Shown piece by piece: positions 17,505 to 26,137 of a stretch of 64,000 bases of DNA. The notes beneath the pieces are model-generated. The model was not told the origin of the DNA. It worked only from the letters and a program-made list of their open reading frames with translations, and did no database searches. Position 1 is the first letter of the stretch. Every line of letters starts with the position of its first letter. The stretch comes from Methylophilus glucosoxydans. GTDB lineage: Bacteria; Pseudomonadota; Gammaproteobacteria; Burkholderiales; Methylophilaceae. The position numbers and the translations under genes were made by a program. The stretch covers positions 186,001 through 250,000 of the forward strand of contig NZ_JBHTJW010000002.1 in the NCBI RefSeq assembly GCF_042676145.1, given 5' to 3'.

Positions 17505-19112
17505 ATGCGGCGTATGGTTGGGGTCGGATTTGGATTCGGCATCGGCTTGATGTCGTCGTTTGTTCATGCGGAGTCCGAAGTGGATAAATTAGGACCCTAT
17601 GCCAACACGCAATTTCAAACGATGCGGGGGGCTTGCCAGCACTGCCAGACGTTGCCGCAAACCTTATGGTATTTCCGCCATGAGACGTTTTCTGTCCCGG
17701 CTGATGGCGAGCCAGTAACACGCATCGACACCCAGATGCGTGGAGTCGAGGATAGTGCGGCACTCAATCCTGTGGCTTTACCGTCACTGGTCTGGACCGG
17801 CGCAACTCAACGCTGGTCAGAAATGACGTTAACCGCTGCAGGCAGTTCGGTCTCAACCGCAACAGGCGAGCGCTTCCATTTTAAATTGGTGCCCAAACTT
17901 GCCAGTAACCGATCTTACTGGAATGCGGATACGAGTGCTTATTTCAGCCAGTCCAAACTGTGGATACGCGGTGAGTTAGAGGGCGAGACCTTGACGGCGC
18001 GCACCGTATGGCCACATGCGTTTAAGCTTGATTTAACCGCTGACCCGCAACCGTTGCAAAAGGATGAAACCTTGCAATCCTTGGTACAGTTTGCCAACGG
18101 GGGTGCCCGCAGCCCTTATCAAAGCAGGCTGTTATGGGAGAAGTCGCCAGGCCTGGCGCAACAGTCGTCAGGCAAAGCAGCCGTCGGTATTTTGCTCAAT
18201 GGTGCCCAGGGCGATGATGATGAGGCCCATGGCGGTCACTTTGCCCTGGCTACCGGGATCGTCGCTGCGCAAGGCGAATATGCAAACTGGCTGGTTAATA
18301 ACTACTATAACCTGGCCATCAATAGTGAGAAAGGCGTCATTGCCGGGGTCACGCCTTTTGATAAATACATGGGCGACCTCAATAGTGGGCAAGCATTTTA
18401 CCGGCCATCCTATATGCTGGTCGCGGTGTTCAGCCAGCCGATGATTCCCCTGCAAGTCCAGGCATTGAATAACCGGGTCATGCAGCATTTTTACCACAAT
18501 GACTTTGTCTATGATCACGCCAGGGATAACTGTGCTGGCATCAGCATAGATACTTTACGCCAACTGGGCTGGCAAGTGCCCCGGCGTGGAGTCGAGAGCC
18601 TGCTCAAGGCCAGTGCCGCTTACTGGTATGTGGCTGCCACGCAGCAGAGTCTGCAAAAAGGCCGTGCCATTTATGATTACCTGAATACTGAAATGACTCG
18701 GCTGTTTCCTGCGGTAGCATTTGACGCCATCGGGCATGACCTGCTCAATATGGCTCAAACTGGTGACCGGTCCACATTAACTTCACCGCGTATGGCGCCT
18801 CTGGCCGATCAGCTTGAAGCGATTTACTTTGTACGTATTCCGCAAATTCCATCCAGCCGTGAGTTTGGTCTCGCGCCTGTATATAGCTTTGCCCAGTATC
18901 TGCAACAAGCGCCAGCGGATCGCAGCCAATGGAAAGTGATTGCAGTGACGCCAAACCGGTTGCCGGCGCCTTTAAAACAGGGGCTTGCGCGTCAGCCGCA
19001 AGCTGTGAGTCTGATTCCATTGCCTGCAATCCTATGTTTGCTTAGTGTGATCGGGGTCTTGGTGCTGTTGGGCATGCAGATGGTGAGATGGCTAAAACAC
19101 AGAAAACGTTAA
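17505..19112 (+). CDS. Secreted, C-terminally anchored protein with papain-like/DUF4105-like features
   Basis: 535 residues when started at ATG 17505, two bases after the transporter stop and behind GGGGGCGA. A signal peptide ends near residue 23 (VHAES). An early CQHC motif (CXXC) follows. The middle region has GGHFAL and, 110 residues later, DNCAGISIDTLRQLGW; a His followed by an NC motif resembles the papain-like fold of DUF4105/Lnb-type proteins, but this is by-eye only. A TM helix at about 505-525 and a basic tail (WLKHRKR) anchor it in the inner membrane with the bulk in the periplasm. It may belong to the lipid operon. Confidence 0.75.
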   Translation: MRRMVGVGFGFGIGLMSSFVHAESEVDKLGPYANTQFQTMRGACQHCQTLPQTLWYFRHETFSVPADGEPVTRIDTQMRGVEDSAALNPVALPSLVWTGATQRWSEMTLTAAGSSVSTATGERFHFKLVPKLASNRSYWNADTSAYFSQSKLWIRGELEGETLTARTVWPHAFKLDLTADPQPLQKDETLQSLVQFANGGARSPYQSRLLWEKSPGLAQQSSGKAAVGILLNGAQGDDDEAHGGHFALATGIVAAQGEYANWLVNNYYNLAINSEKGVIAGVTPFDKYMGDLNSGQAFYRPSYMLVAVFSQPMIPLQVQALNNRVMQHFYHNDFVYDHARDNCAGISIDTLRQLGWQVPRRGVESLLKASAAYWYVAATQQSLQKGRAIYDYLNTEMTRLFPAVAFDAIGHDLLNMAQTGDRSTLTSPRMAPLADQLEAIYFVRIPQIPSSREFGLAPVYSFAQYLQQAPADRSQWKVIAVTPNRLPAPLKQGLARQPQAVSLIPLPAILCLLSVIGVLVLLGMQMVRWLKHRKR

Positions 19113-19305
19113 GGCATCAAAGGGCAGATGGCCTGGCTAATGCGTATATAGGCCATGGGCCTGGCTGGCGAACTTGAATTCCTGGCTGAGCGGAGGCGGG
19201 CTCTCTGGATCAGCATACTCAAGCACACCGGACGGTTTGCAACTTTTAACGCCTCCGTTGTCACACTTATCATTAAAACAAGCCATTCATTCAGAGGAGT
19301 GTGAC

Positions 19306-19674
19306 ATGCAAGTTGCGATGAACCGCAAGCTGATACTAACCGCCATCATTTGTTTATTGCTGTATCAGGTAGGGACCTGGATTACGATCGTTGCCGGGGC
19401 TATCTGGGGTGCCGGGGCTGCCATTATTGTGGCGCTGGTCACATTTTTTTGCGCGCGTTTGGCCAAACGCGGCGCGAGCAGCACGGTCTGGTTTCTGATT
19501 CCCACGCTGTTATTCACGGTCGTACCCTTGTTGGCTAAAGGCTGGAGCCTGTTCACCAGCCAGACCGGCATGGTGGATATGCTGGTGGATTTAGTGCCTT
19601 TGCTGGTGGGCTTTGTGATCCCAGTCGCTCTGCTGTCGATGGTCTACCTCGATTTACGTAAAAAATCCTTTTAA
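19306..19674 (+). CDS. Small four-helix membrane protein of unknown function
   Basis: 122 residues from ATG 19306, chosen because GAGGAG lies 9 bases upstream; a longer frame lacks a ribosome site and reads through non-hydrophobic sequence. Hydrophobic helices are near residues 8-25, 28-48, 57-75 and 88-112, separated by short basic loops (ARLAKRG, LDLRKKSF). No family is recognised. The gene lies between the aas operon and the LTA-synthase-like gene with gaps of about 190 and 90 bp, so it may be monocistronic. Confidence 0.72.
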   Translation: MQVAMNRKLILTAIICLLLYQVGTWITIVAGAIWGAGAAIIVALVTFFCARLAKRGASSTVWFLIPTLLFTVVPLLAKGWSLFTSQTGMVDMLVDLVPLLVGFVIPVALLSMVYLDLRKKSF

Positions 19675-19728
19675 TCGCACATCTGCAGGCGGATGCTTGC
19701 CGGTAGGGCCATAAACGAGATAACCCGT

Positions 19729-19734
19729 TATAAT
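19729..19734 (+). promoter_or_regulatory. Putative -10 box (TATAAT) of the phosphotransferase gene
   Basis: A consensus TATAAT 31 bases before the ATG at 19766. No good -35 is at 16-18 bases, so the promoter assignment rests on the -10 alone. Confidence 0.4.
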
Positions 19735-19765
19735 TCCAAGCTTGATTCAAACAGATTAAGCCTTT

Positions 19766-21754
19766 ATGCAACCTATCTATTTCGGCACGCCACGCCCGTC
19801 CTCAAAACTGTGGAGATTTGCCCACTGGTTTGGCCCTTATGCACCGCTGATTGTCATGTTTATCAGTGGGCTGGTCTTGCTTTCTCTCACGCGCCTGGGG
19901 CTGGTGATCTGGAAGTGGGAGCGCGTACAGGCGACCGGTGAACTTTGTCAGATCTTGTTGCAGGGCGTGCGTGTGGATGTCATTCAGCTTGGTTTGCTGG
20001 CCTTGATCCCGGTGTTAGTGTCGCCGGTGCTGGCGACCCGTGGCCTGTTCAAGTTTTGGCGCCGATTCACCTTTTGGTGGGTGTTGCTCTCATTGGTGTT
20101 GTTGGTGTTTTTAGAGGCGGCCACGCCAGGATTTATTCTTGAGTATGATGTCCGCCCCAACCGCATCTTTGTCGAATATCTCAAGTATCCGCATGAAGTG
20201 TTTGGCATGTTGTGGCAAGGCTTTAAAGTCGAACTGTTTTTTGGCTTGGCCATGAGCTTGGTGGCTGTTGCACTGGTTGCGCGTTTATTGAAACCCTGGC
20301 GTCAAGCCGAGCCTAAATGGAATAATTTGGCGGTATGGCTGGTCTGGCCATTATTGCTGGTGTTGACGATTTTCGGCATCCGCTCTAGCCTGGGCCACCG
20401 CCCGGCCAATCCGGCCTTGTTTGCCATTACCCAGGACAGCATGGTCAACAGCCTGATTTTAAACTCAAGCTATTCGGTATTTTATGCCGCCTACAGTTTG
20501 CAGCATGAGGCAAAATCCAGTGCCATTTACGGCAAACTGCCGCGCGAAAAAATCTTTGCCTTGACCGGTGCGCAAGATACCGATATCCCGACCCTGACCA
20601 CGCTGACACCCAGTGTGCAGCGAGACAAACCATTGAACCTGGTGATTTTGCTGCAAGAGAGTCTGGGCGCAGGCTTTGTCGAATCTCTGGGCGGCAAGCC
20701 GGTGACGCCAAATCTGGAAAAGCTCAAAGCTGAGGGCATCTGGTTTACGCATCTGTATGCGACCGGGACGCGCTCGGTGCGCGGGATTGAGGCGGTCGTT
20801 ACCGGTTTTCAGCCGACGCCGTCAGACAGTACCGTCAAGCTGGACTTGAGCCAGAAGAACTTTTTTACGCTGGCTTCGCTATTGTCCAAACGTGGTTACC
20901 TGACCGAGTTTATTTACGGGGGGGAATCCCATTTTGACAATATGCGCAGTTTTTTCATGGGCAATGGTTTTCAGCAGATCACGGACCAACCGGATTTCAT
21001 CAATCCGGTGTTTGTTGCCAGCTGGGGGGCTTCTGACGAAGATTTGCTCAACAAAACGCATGAGCAGCTGATGGCACACCACGCCAGCGGCAACCCGTTT
21101 TTTACACTTGCGTTCAGCTCGTCTAACCACGCACCCTTTGAGTTCCCGGATGGGCGTATCGAGCTGTATGAGCAGCCCAAGGCGACTGACAACAATGCAG
21201 TGAAATATGCCGACTACGCCATCGGCGAGTTCTTTAAAAAAGCCAAAGCCAGCCCTTATTGGAACGATACCGTGTTTTTGATTGTGGCCGACCATGACAT
21301 TCGCGTGCGTGGCGATTCGCTGGTGCCGATCGAACACTTTCATATCCCGGCGTTGATTCTGGGCGGGGCGGTGCAACCTAAAACCGTTGAAGCAATTGCC
21401 AGCCAGATTGACCTGCCGGTGACCGTGTTGTCACTGATGGGCATAGAGGCCAAGCATCCGATGACCGGGCATGATTTGTCCAATGTGAGCGCTGACTATC
21501 GTGGTCGCGCCATGATGCAGTACAACTACAACTTTGGCTGGATGCAGCAAACTGGCCCAACGGTCGCAGATAACGAAGTGGTGGTGTTGCGTGAGGGCAA
21601 GGCGCCTGCCTTTGGTCACTACAATCCACTCAGTAAGCAGTTGCAGAATACCGCACCGCCAGCGGATGCCGCGGCATTGGCTGAACGCGCCCTAGCTAAC
21701 AGCCTGTTGCCTGCCTTGTTGTATCAAGAGCAGCGTTATCGCTTGCCAGAGTAA
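19766..21754 (+). CDS. LTA-synthase-family sulfatase / phosphoethanolamine-phosphoglycerol transferase
   Basis: 662 residues. Five TM helices occupy about residues 25-215, followed by a periplasmic alkaline-phosphatase-fold domain (residues 290-600). Catalytic features are the nucleophile Thr in YATGTRSVRG near residue 334, preceded by ILQES with a metal-ligand Glu, and VADHDIRVRGD near residue 510. Such enzymes transfer phosphoglycerol or similar head groups to periplasmic glycans or lipids. The next gene, a glycoside-hydrolase-like/kinase fusion, begins 9 bp later, so the two probably act together on an envelope polysaccharide (inference). Confidence 0.88.
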   Translation: MQPIYFGTPRPSSKLWRFAHWFGPYAPLIVMFISGLVLLSLTRLGLVIWKWERVQATGELCQILLQGVRVDVIQLGLLALIPVLVSPVLATRGLFKFWRRFTFWWVLLSLVLLVFLEAATPGFILEYDVRPNRIFVEYLKYPHEVFGMLWQGFKVELFFGLAMSLVAVALVARLLKPWRQAEPKWNNLAVWLVWPLLLVLTIFGIRSSLGHRPANPALFAITQDSMVNSLILNSSYSVFYAAYSLQHEAKSSAIYGKLPREKIFALTGAQDTDIPTLTTLTPSVQRDKPLNLVILLQESLGAGFVESLGGKPVTPNLEKLKAEGIWFTHLYATGTRSVRGIEAVVTGFQPTPSDSTVKLDLSQKNFFTLASLLSKRGYLTEFIYGGESHFDNMRSFFMGNGFQQITDQPDFINPVFVASWGASDEDLLNKTHEQLMAHHASGNPFFTLAFSSSNHAPFEFPDGRIELYEQPKATDNNAVKYADYAIGEFFKKAKASPYWNDTVFLIVADHDIRVRGDSLVPIEHFHIPALILGGAVQPKTVEAIASQIDLPVTVLSLMGIEAKHPMTGHDLSNVSADYRGRAMMQYNYNFGWMQQTGPTVADNEVVVLREGKAPAFGHYNPLSKQLQNTAPPADAAALAERALANSLLPALLYQEQRYRLPE

Positions 21755-21763
21755 GGGCTGACT

Positions 21764-23998
21764 TTGAAAAAACAACCCTCCATGCTGACCCGACAGGTCA
21801 TTCTTGATGGCTTGAAATATCTGGCCACAGGTGGTTTCTGGCTCAAACACAGCCACTTACCAAAACTCGACCATGCCATCCCTGACGACTTTATCGGGAT
21901 CTGTGTCGCGAGTAATCAGGATCCTGCCACAGATGATTACGTCTTGACGCAATTGCAGATGCTGGGTGTGACCAGGGTACGGCTGGATATCAGCGATGAT
22001 GATGCACGCCCCCATCAAGAGCGTTTTTTGCGCCGTTTGTTAGCGGCTGGCCTCTCGGTGACCTTGCATGTGGTGCAGCCATTTGCCGCGGCAAGAAATA
22101 TGCGCGACGCCAGTGTGCAGCAAGCGTGGGCAACTTTTGTGTCTGAGCTATTGCAAGCCTATGCGGGACGCATTGCGGCGCTGGAGATTGGTAACACGGT
22201 CAACCGCAAAAAATGGGCGGGCTATGACATGCCTGGCTTTATGTTGGCCTGGCAGCTGGCTTACGATCTGGCCAGACAATATCAGGTGCGGGTGGTGGGC
22301 CCGAATGTGCAGGATTTTGAGCCGCTGTATAACGTCAGTCTGCTGAAAACGCTGGCTCAGACCCGGCGCTTGCCCGATGTGCACAGCAACAACCTGTTTG
22401 TGGAACGCGTGATTGAGCCCGAGCTGTCCGATGAGCGTATTTTCAAATATCAGTGGACCCGACACCTCAAGTTTAACCTGATCAAAAAAGCCCGTTTGTT
22501 GCAAAAAGTGGGGGAAGATTTTGGTGTGCCTGCGCTGGTGTCGCCGGTGGCCTTCTGGGCAATTTACCGCATCAAACGCCACTTGCCGGATGGCGCGCAA
22601 AAACAGGCCGATTACGTGGCACGCTACTTTACTTTGTTGGCCGCCTCTGGCGCTTTGCAGCACGCAAACTGGGGCGCCTTCATTTGTCACCGTGAAGGCT
22701 TGATTGATGATGGCCTCAAAGATGCAGAGTATCCGGCACTGGAGCGCGTCGCCTATTACAAATCGGCCGATGGCCAGCGCGAACACTATCAGCACAGACC
22801 CAGTTTTGCGGCATTTAAAACGGCATGCGACTGGCTGAACGGGGCGCACTATATTGCGCCTGTGAGTACCGGCCATGGACTCGAAATCCACGAATTACAG
22901 CAGCATGGGAAAACCGTGCATATCGCCTGGACCGTCAACGGTCAATGTGCAGTGCTCGACCAAGTCTATTCCCCGCATTGCTTGCAGCTCGCGCAAATCT
23001 TTGACCGTGACGGCCGGCCGGCACCAGACCGGCAATTAGTGACCGAGTCACCGGTGTATCTGGTGTGGCCAGAGCCGGACCAGATGCTGCTGCGTACGGC
23101 GCAACCTGCCTTGAGTGGCACGGTGATTCATGCGCATATAGGCGGCAAGCAGTATTTTCCGGTACATGAAGGCGATTGGCGCGGCTTGATTCTTGCCAAG
23201 GATGCCGAAGAAGCCAGACAATTATGGCAGGCCTGGCATCCGGAAACGCTGACTCCGCCTGCCAAACAGCAGGCGTTGCGCCATGCCAGAAATGCGATTT
23301 GGTCCTTGCCTGATCCGAGAACTCCCGGTCAGCAAGTGACTGTGAAAAAACCGGTGCGCATGTATTGGCATAAAACGCTACTGGACAGATTTAAACCCAG
23401 CAAAGCCAAGCGCAGCTGGAACGGGGCGATGGAATTGTTGCGGCGAGGCGTGGGTACTGCCATGCCTGTCGCATTCATCGAGCATACGCATGACACCACG
23501 TTGCGCCGCAATTTTTATATCTGTGATTTTGTGCCGCATCAGTTTGCCATTTCCAAGGCGTTTTTGGCTTTTCGCGAGGGCGCGACCGAATACGAGGGCC
23601 TGACTGCCGAGCATTTGTATCAGGCCTTTGCCCGGTTTTGCCTGCATATGCACCATTCGGGGATTTATTTCCGCGACTTTTCCGGGGGTAATATTCTGGT
23701 GCAGCGTGAAGGGGATCAGTTACAGTTTGTGCTGATAGACACCGCCCGCTTGCATGCGACGCCGAGAGCGACGCCGATGTCAAATCGTCTGGCCGACTTG
23801 ACGCGCGCCTTGAACAAACTGCATTGGGAAGGCCGCAAGCAGTTTTTGCAAATATATCTCGGCATGAGCGGTCGCCGCCTGAGCTGGCAGTTTTTATGGC
23901 CGTTTTACGTCTATGACTTCAAGGTGAGCCTCAAGCGCACCATCGGCCGCAAAGGCATCAGCAAATTGTTGCGCCAGATCAAGTCGCGGGCGGATTAA
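21764..23998 (+). CDS. Fusion of a glycoside-hydrolase-like TIM barrel with an LPS-kinase-like domain
   Basis: 744 residues, no signal peptide. Residues 35-350 look like a TIM-barrel glycoside-hydrolase fold: regular beta/alpha spacing, RVRLDISDDDARPH, AALEIGNTVNR and GALQHANWGAF. Residues 370-490 form a possible beta domain. Residues 515-735 resemble the WaaP/InaA lipopolysaccharide-kinase family: GIYFRDFSGGNILV near residue 631 corresponds to the HRD...N catalytic loop, and VLIDTARL near 657 to the metal-binding Asp. The kinase part would phosphorylate a sugar such as Kdo or heptose. Catalytic acids of the hydrolase part cannot be assigned by eye. It is coupled to the upstream LTA-synthase-like gene. 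Confidence 0.85.
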   Translation: MKKQPSMLTRQVILDGLKYLATGGFWLKHSHLPKLDHAIPDDFIGICVASNQDPATDDYVLTQLQMLGVTRVRLDISDDDARPHQERFLRRLLAAGLSVTLHVVQPFAAARNMRDASVQQAWATFVSELLQAYAGRIAALEIGNTVNRKKWAGYDMPGFMLAWQLAYDLARQYQVRVVGPNVQDFEPLYNVSLLKTLAQTRRLPDVHSNNLFVERVIEPELSDERIFKYQWTRHLKFNLIKKARLLQKVGEDFGVPALVSPVAFWAIYRIKRHLPDGAQKQADYVARYFTLLAASGALQHANWGAFICHREGLIDDGLKDAEYPALERVAYYKSADGQREHYQHRPSFAAFKTACDWLNGAHYIAPVSTGHGLEIHELQQHGKTVHIAWTVNGQCAVLDQVYSPHCLQLAQIFDRDGRPAPDRQLVTESPVYLVWPEPDQMLLRTAQPALSGTVIHAHIGGKQYFPVHEGDWRGLILAKDAEEARQLWQAWHPETLTPPAKQQALRHARNAIWSLPDPRTPGQQVTVKKPVRMYWHKTLLDRFKPSKAKRSWNGAMELLRRGVGTAMPVAFIEHTHDTTLRRNFYICDFVPHQFAISKAFLAFREGATEYEGLTAEHLYQAFARFCLHMHHSGIYFRDFSGGNILVQREGDQLQFVLIDTARLHATPRATPMSNRLADLTRALNKLHWEGRKQFLQIYLGMSGRRLSWQFLWPFYVYDFKVSLKRTIGRKGISKLLRQIKSRAD

Positions 23999-24054
23999 GG
24001 GGTATATCAGGCGATACTCATGAAAATCATGAACGCATGTTGCGCAGTTTAATC

Positions 24055-24083
24055 ACGACAATCTTTTAGCCTAGTTTTAATAT
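24055..24083 (+). promoter_or_regulatory. Candidate promoter of pqqA
   Basis: ACGACA at 24055-24060 and TAATAT at 24078-24083 are separated by 17 bases; each matches the sigma-70 consensus at 4 of 6 positions. The resulting leader would be about 50 bases long and contains a TAGCA-AC-TGCTA hairpin at 24097-24108. Confidence 0.35.
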
Positions 24084-24138
24084 GGTCACACGTTGATAGC
24101 AACTGCTAAGACGAATTTAGGATAAAGGAGAAATGACT

Positions 24139-24210
24139 ATGTGGACTAAACCAGCTGCTACCGAAATGCGTTTCGGCTTTGAAGTAACTATGTACGTTAT
24201 GAACAAATAA
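24139..24210 (+). CDS. pqqA: PQQ precursor peptide PqqA
   Basis: A 23-residue peptide beginning MWTKPAATEMRFGFE. Glu15 and Tyr19 in EVTMY are the residues that the radical-SAM enzyme PqqE crosslinks to make pyrroloquinoline quinone, the cofactor of methanol dehydrogenase. The ATG at 24139 is preferred over an in-frame ATG at 24133 because AAGGAG at 24125-24130 is 8 bases from it, and because PqqA normally starts with MWTKP. A strong intrinsic terminator follows within 20 bases, so it is transcribed alone. No pqqB-E genes are in the window, so maturation enzymes must be encoded elsewhere. Too short for most gene callers. Confidence 0.93.
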   Translation: MWTKPAATEMRFGFEVTMYVMNK

Positions 24211-24228
24211 TTTGTTCCTGATGGCATG

Positions 24229-24252
24229 AACGGGCGCTTTAGCGCCCGTTTT
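24229..24252 (+). terminator. Intrinsic terminator of pqqA
   Basis: AACGGGCGC / GCGCCCGTT forms a 9-bp GC-rich stem with a TTTA loop and runs into TTTT. It ends a monocistronic pqqA message. Confidence 0.88.
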
Positions 24253-24348
24253 CATTTCCGGCTACTCTGTTATCTTGATAAAAGATGCCGCACAAAACTT
24301 TTCTGGTCAAGCCTGCTCAAATGCCAGAATCATTTGAGAGAATTCACT

Positions 24349-25092
24349 ATGCCTGGCCTTACGAAATGCCTGACTCAAATCAGCTCCGCCCTGGTGTTAT
24401 GGATGGTCCATGCCACCGTCATTGCCTGTCTGGATGAGCAGTCTTTAAAAAGTCTGGCAGACAAGGAAATGCAATACATGCTGCAGCGTATCCCACCTGC
24501 ATTTGCGGATGCAGTGGCTGATCAGCAGGTCAGTGGCAGCATGTCCGTCACCACGACGCAACCTTGTCAGATCCACTGGCAGTTGCAACTGCCAGCGGCA
24601 GACCTCGCCGAAGCACACGCCTTGTTGCAAGCCGATCCGGCCAAGCAAATCATGTTGGCTGCACAAGGCTATCAAGTGCCTGAGACGACAGACAATCAGG
24701 CTGATTTTAGTCTAGATGCGGCCAGCTTGCAGCCGCTGCATCGCGATACCTTGCAGACTGCGCCACTGGGTAAATTGCGCGCCAGCGTGGAACTCATGTA
24801 TGCGATGTTGACCCAGGCCAGGGCTGATGCAGTATCCACGCCCAAGCCCTGGACGGGTGCGGATCAGCAGGCACTGAAGCAGACTTGCCAGCAGCGCTAC
24901 CATGCCGACGATATGACGCAGGCCTGCGACTGCTATGCACTCGGTCTTGCGCAAAAGTATAGTTACCGGCAAGTGCGTTACAACCACTATCTTTTGATCA
25001 ATCCATATGCTTTTGCGACCGGCAATGGTGCGGCTTACAAGCAACTGGACAAAGCCTTGCAGGCGACTTGCGGTCTGCAGACGCTCAAATAA
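24349..25092 (+). CDS. Secreted protein of unknown function, cysteine-containing
   Basis: 247 residues from ATG 24349, chosen because GAGAG lies 8 bases upstream and a signal peptide follows (hydrophobic SALVLWMVHATVIA, cleavage near residue 25). The mature protein has five to six cysteines (IACLDEQ, TTTQPCQIHW, LKQTCQQRY, TQACDCYALG, QATCGLQ) that could form disulfides in the periplasm. The C-terminal half is helical. No family is recognised. It lies between the pqqA terminator and the convergent DUF3034 gene, only 16 bp from the latter's stop. Confidence 0.72.
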   Translation: MPGLTKCLTQISSALVLWMVHATVIACLDEQSLKSLADKEMQYMLQRIPPAFADAVADQQVSGSMSVTTTQPCQIHWQLQLPAADLAEAHALLQADPAKQIMLAAQGYQVPETTDNQADFSLDAASLQPLHRDTLQTAPLGKLRASVELMYAMLTQARADAVSTPKPWTGADQQALKQTCQQRYHADDMTQACDCYALGLAQKYSYRQVRYNHYLLINPYAFATGNGAAYKQLDKALQATCGLQTLK

Positions 25093-25108
25093 TGACTTGT
25101 GGGTTCAC

Positions 25109-25978
25109 TTAGTAATTTAACTGGCCTGAGAAGTACCAACCGGTCTGGTCGTCCTTGTTGGCGATTCTGCCCAAATCAATATAGGCGCCAGTGATAGACA
25201 CGTTGCGGTGCGGAAACCAGGTCATGAAAATATCGTGCGCACTGTTTTCTTTGTATACCGACAGGTTATTTGGTTTTCCGCGATATTCAGTGCCGATGAG
25301 CCAGTTATCCGAAAGCATGATCGCTGCCGAGGCGGCTGGCAGGATACGATAGCGGTCATGCCGGTCACCGCCAAATCCCAAGAGGCCAAACTGGTTGGCT
25401 TTACTGGCATGCAGATTGGCATTGATGAGCAAGTTGTAGCCATTCATCGCACCCAAAAATAACTTACTGGTGGCCACATAATAATCAATGCCATCGCGAT
25501 CTTTGGCGCCCAGCGCCTTGGGCACAAAGTGGTAGTCCTCGTTATATTTGTATTGGGCCCCCACCGAGATTTGTGGCAGCCAGCTGTCCTGTTCATAGAC
25601 GGCGTCGCCTATCAGGCGTAATTTTATGCCTAATGTGTTCAGGCGGACTTCCTCGCCAGGCACCGTATCGCTCAAGCCGAACCGCGCCTGGCTGGCACTG
25701 AGTTCGATGCGATTGAAAGCACCAATCGCGATCCCAGAGGTATTTAATTTAAAGTCGCCCTTGGTTTGTGCATGCGTATAAAACGCCGAGCCGCCAATTT
25801 GTTTGTCTGTGCCATAACCGCTAATCACAGCCCAAGGCATCAAGCCACCGCCTGCCGCCCCCTCAATCTGGGTGACGCCACCGGTCGCTAACAGGCGATC
25901 GCCTGCGTTGGCTACGAAAGGCAAGGTCATTGCTGTTGCCACTGCAATGCAGCCGATCAGAAGGGGAGAAGAATGCAT
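25109..25978 (-). CDS. DUF3034 family outer-membrane protein
   Basis: 289 residues with a signal peptide ending NAGDRLLATGG; the block DRLLATGGVTQIEGAAGGGLMPWAVISGYGT is characteristic of DUF3034. The remainder alternates polar and hydrophobic residues as in a beta-barrel and ends WYFSGQLNY with a terminal aromatic residue, typical for outer-membrane insertion. Function of the family is unknown. It is divergent from the haemoglobin/cupredoxin/EAL gene set, with a 159-bp shared control region containing dyads. Confidence 0.85.
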   Translation of the reverse strand: MHSSPLLIGCIAVATAMTLPFVANAGDRLLATGGVTQIEGAAGGGLMPWAVISGYGTDKQIGGSAFYTHAQTKGDFKLNTSGIAIGAFNRIELSASQARFGLSDTVPGEEVRLNTLGIKLRLIGDAVYEQDSWLPQISVGAQYKYNEDYHFVPKALGAKDRDGIDYYVATSKLFLGAMNGYNLLINANLHASKANQFGLLGFGGDRHDRYRILPAASAAIMLSDNWLIGTEYRGKPNNLSVYKENSAHDIFMTWFPHRNVSITGAYIDLGRIANKDDQTGWYFSGQLNY

Positions 25979-26012
25979 GGTAACGCTTTCAAAATTTGAT
26001 CGAATAGCATCA

Positions 26013-26047
26013 TTATCTCGTTTTCGCGATAAGAATCATTGCGAAAA
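26013..26047. promoter_or_regulatory. Dyad-rich divergent control region (possible Fur-type or other operator)
   Basis: TTATCTCG-TTTT-CGCGATAA (26013-26032, one mismatch) overlaps TTTTCGC-N13-GCGAAAA (26021-26047, perfect 7-bp arms). CATTATC at 26011-26017 is the right half of a Fur-box consensus, and GATAAGAATCATT follows. The site lies between the DUF3034 gene and the haemoglobin lipoprotein gene. Which protein binds is unknown. Confidence 0.3.
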
Positions 26048-26137
26048 TAGCGATTGATTTGATTGGCTTTTTCATGGTTTCAAACTTTTTAAGCTCACGT
26101 AATATGCTGATAGTGTGGCAATTTAACGGAGGAAGAA

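Noticed and set aside
19174..19305. N-terminal extension of the small membrane protein at 19306
   Set aside because: GAGGAG directly precedes the ATG at 19306, and the upstream frame is not hydrophobic or conserved-looking.
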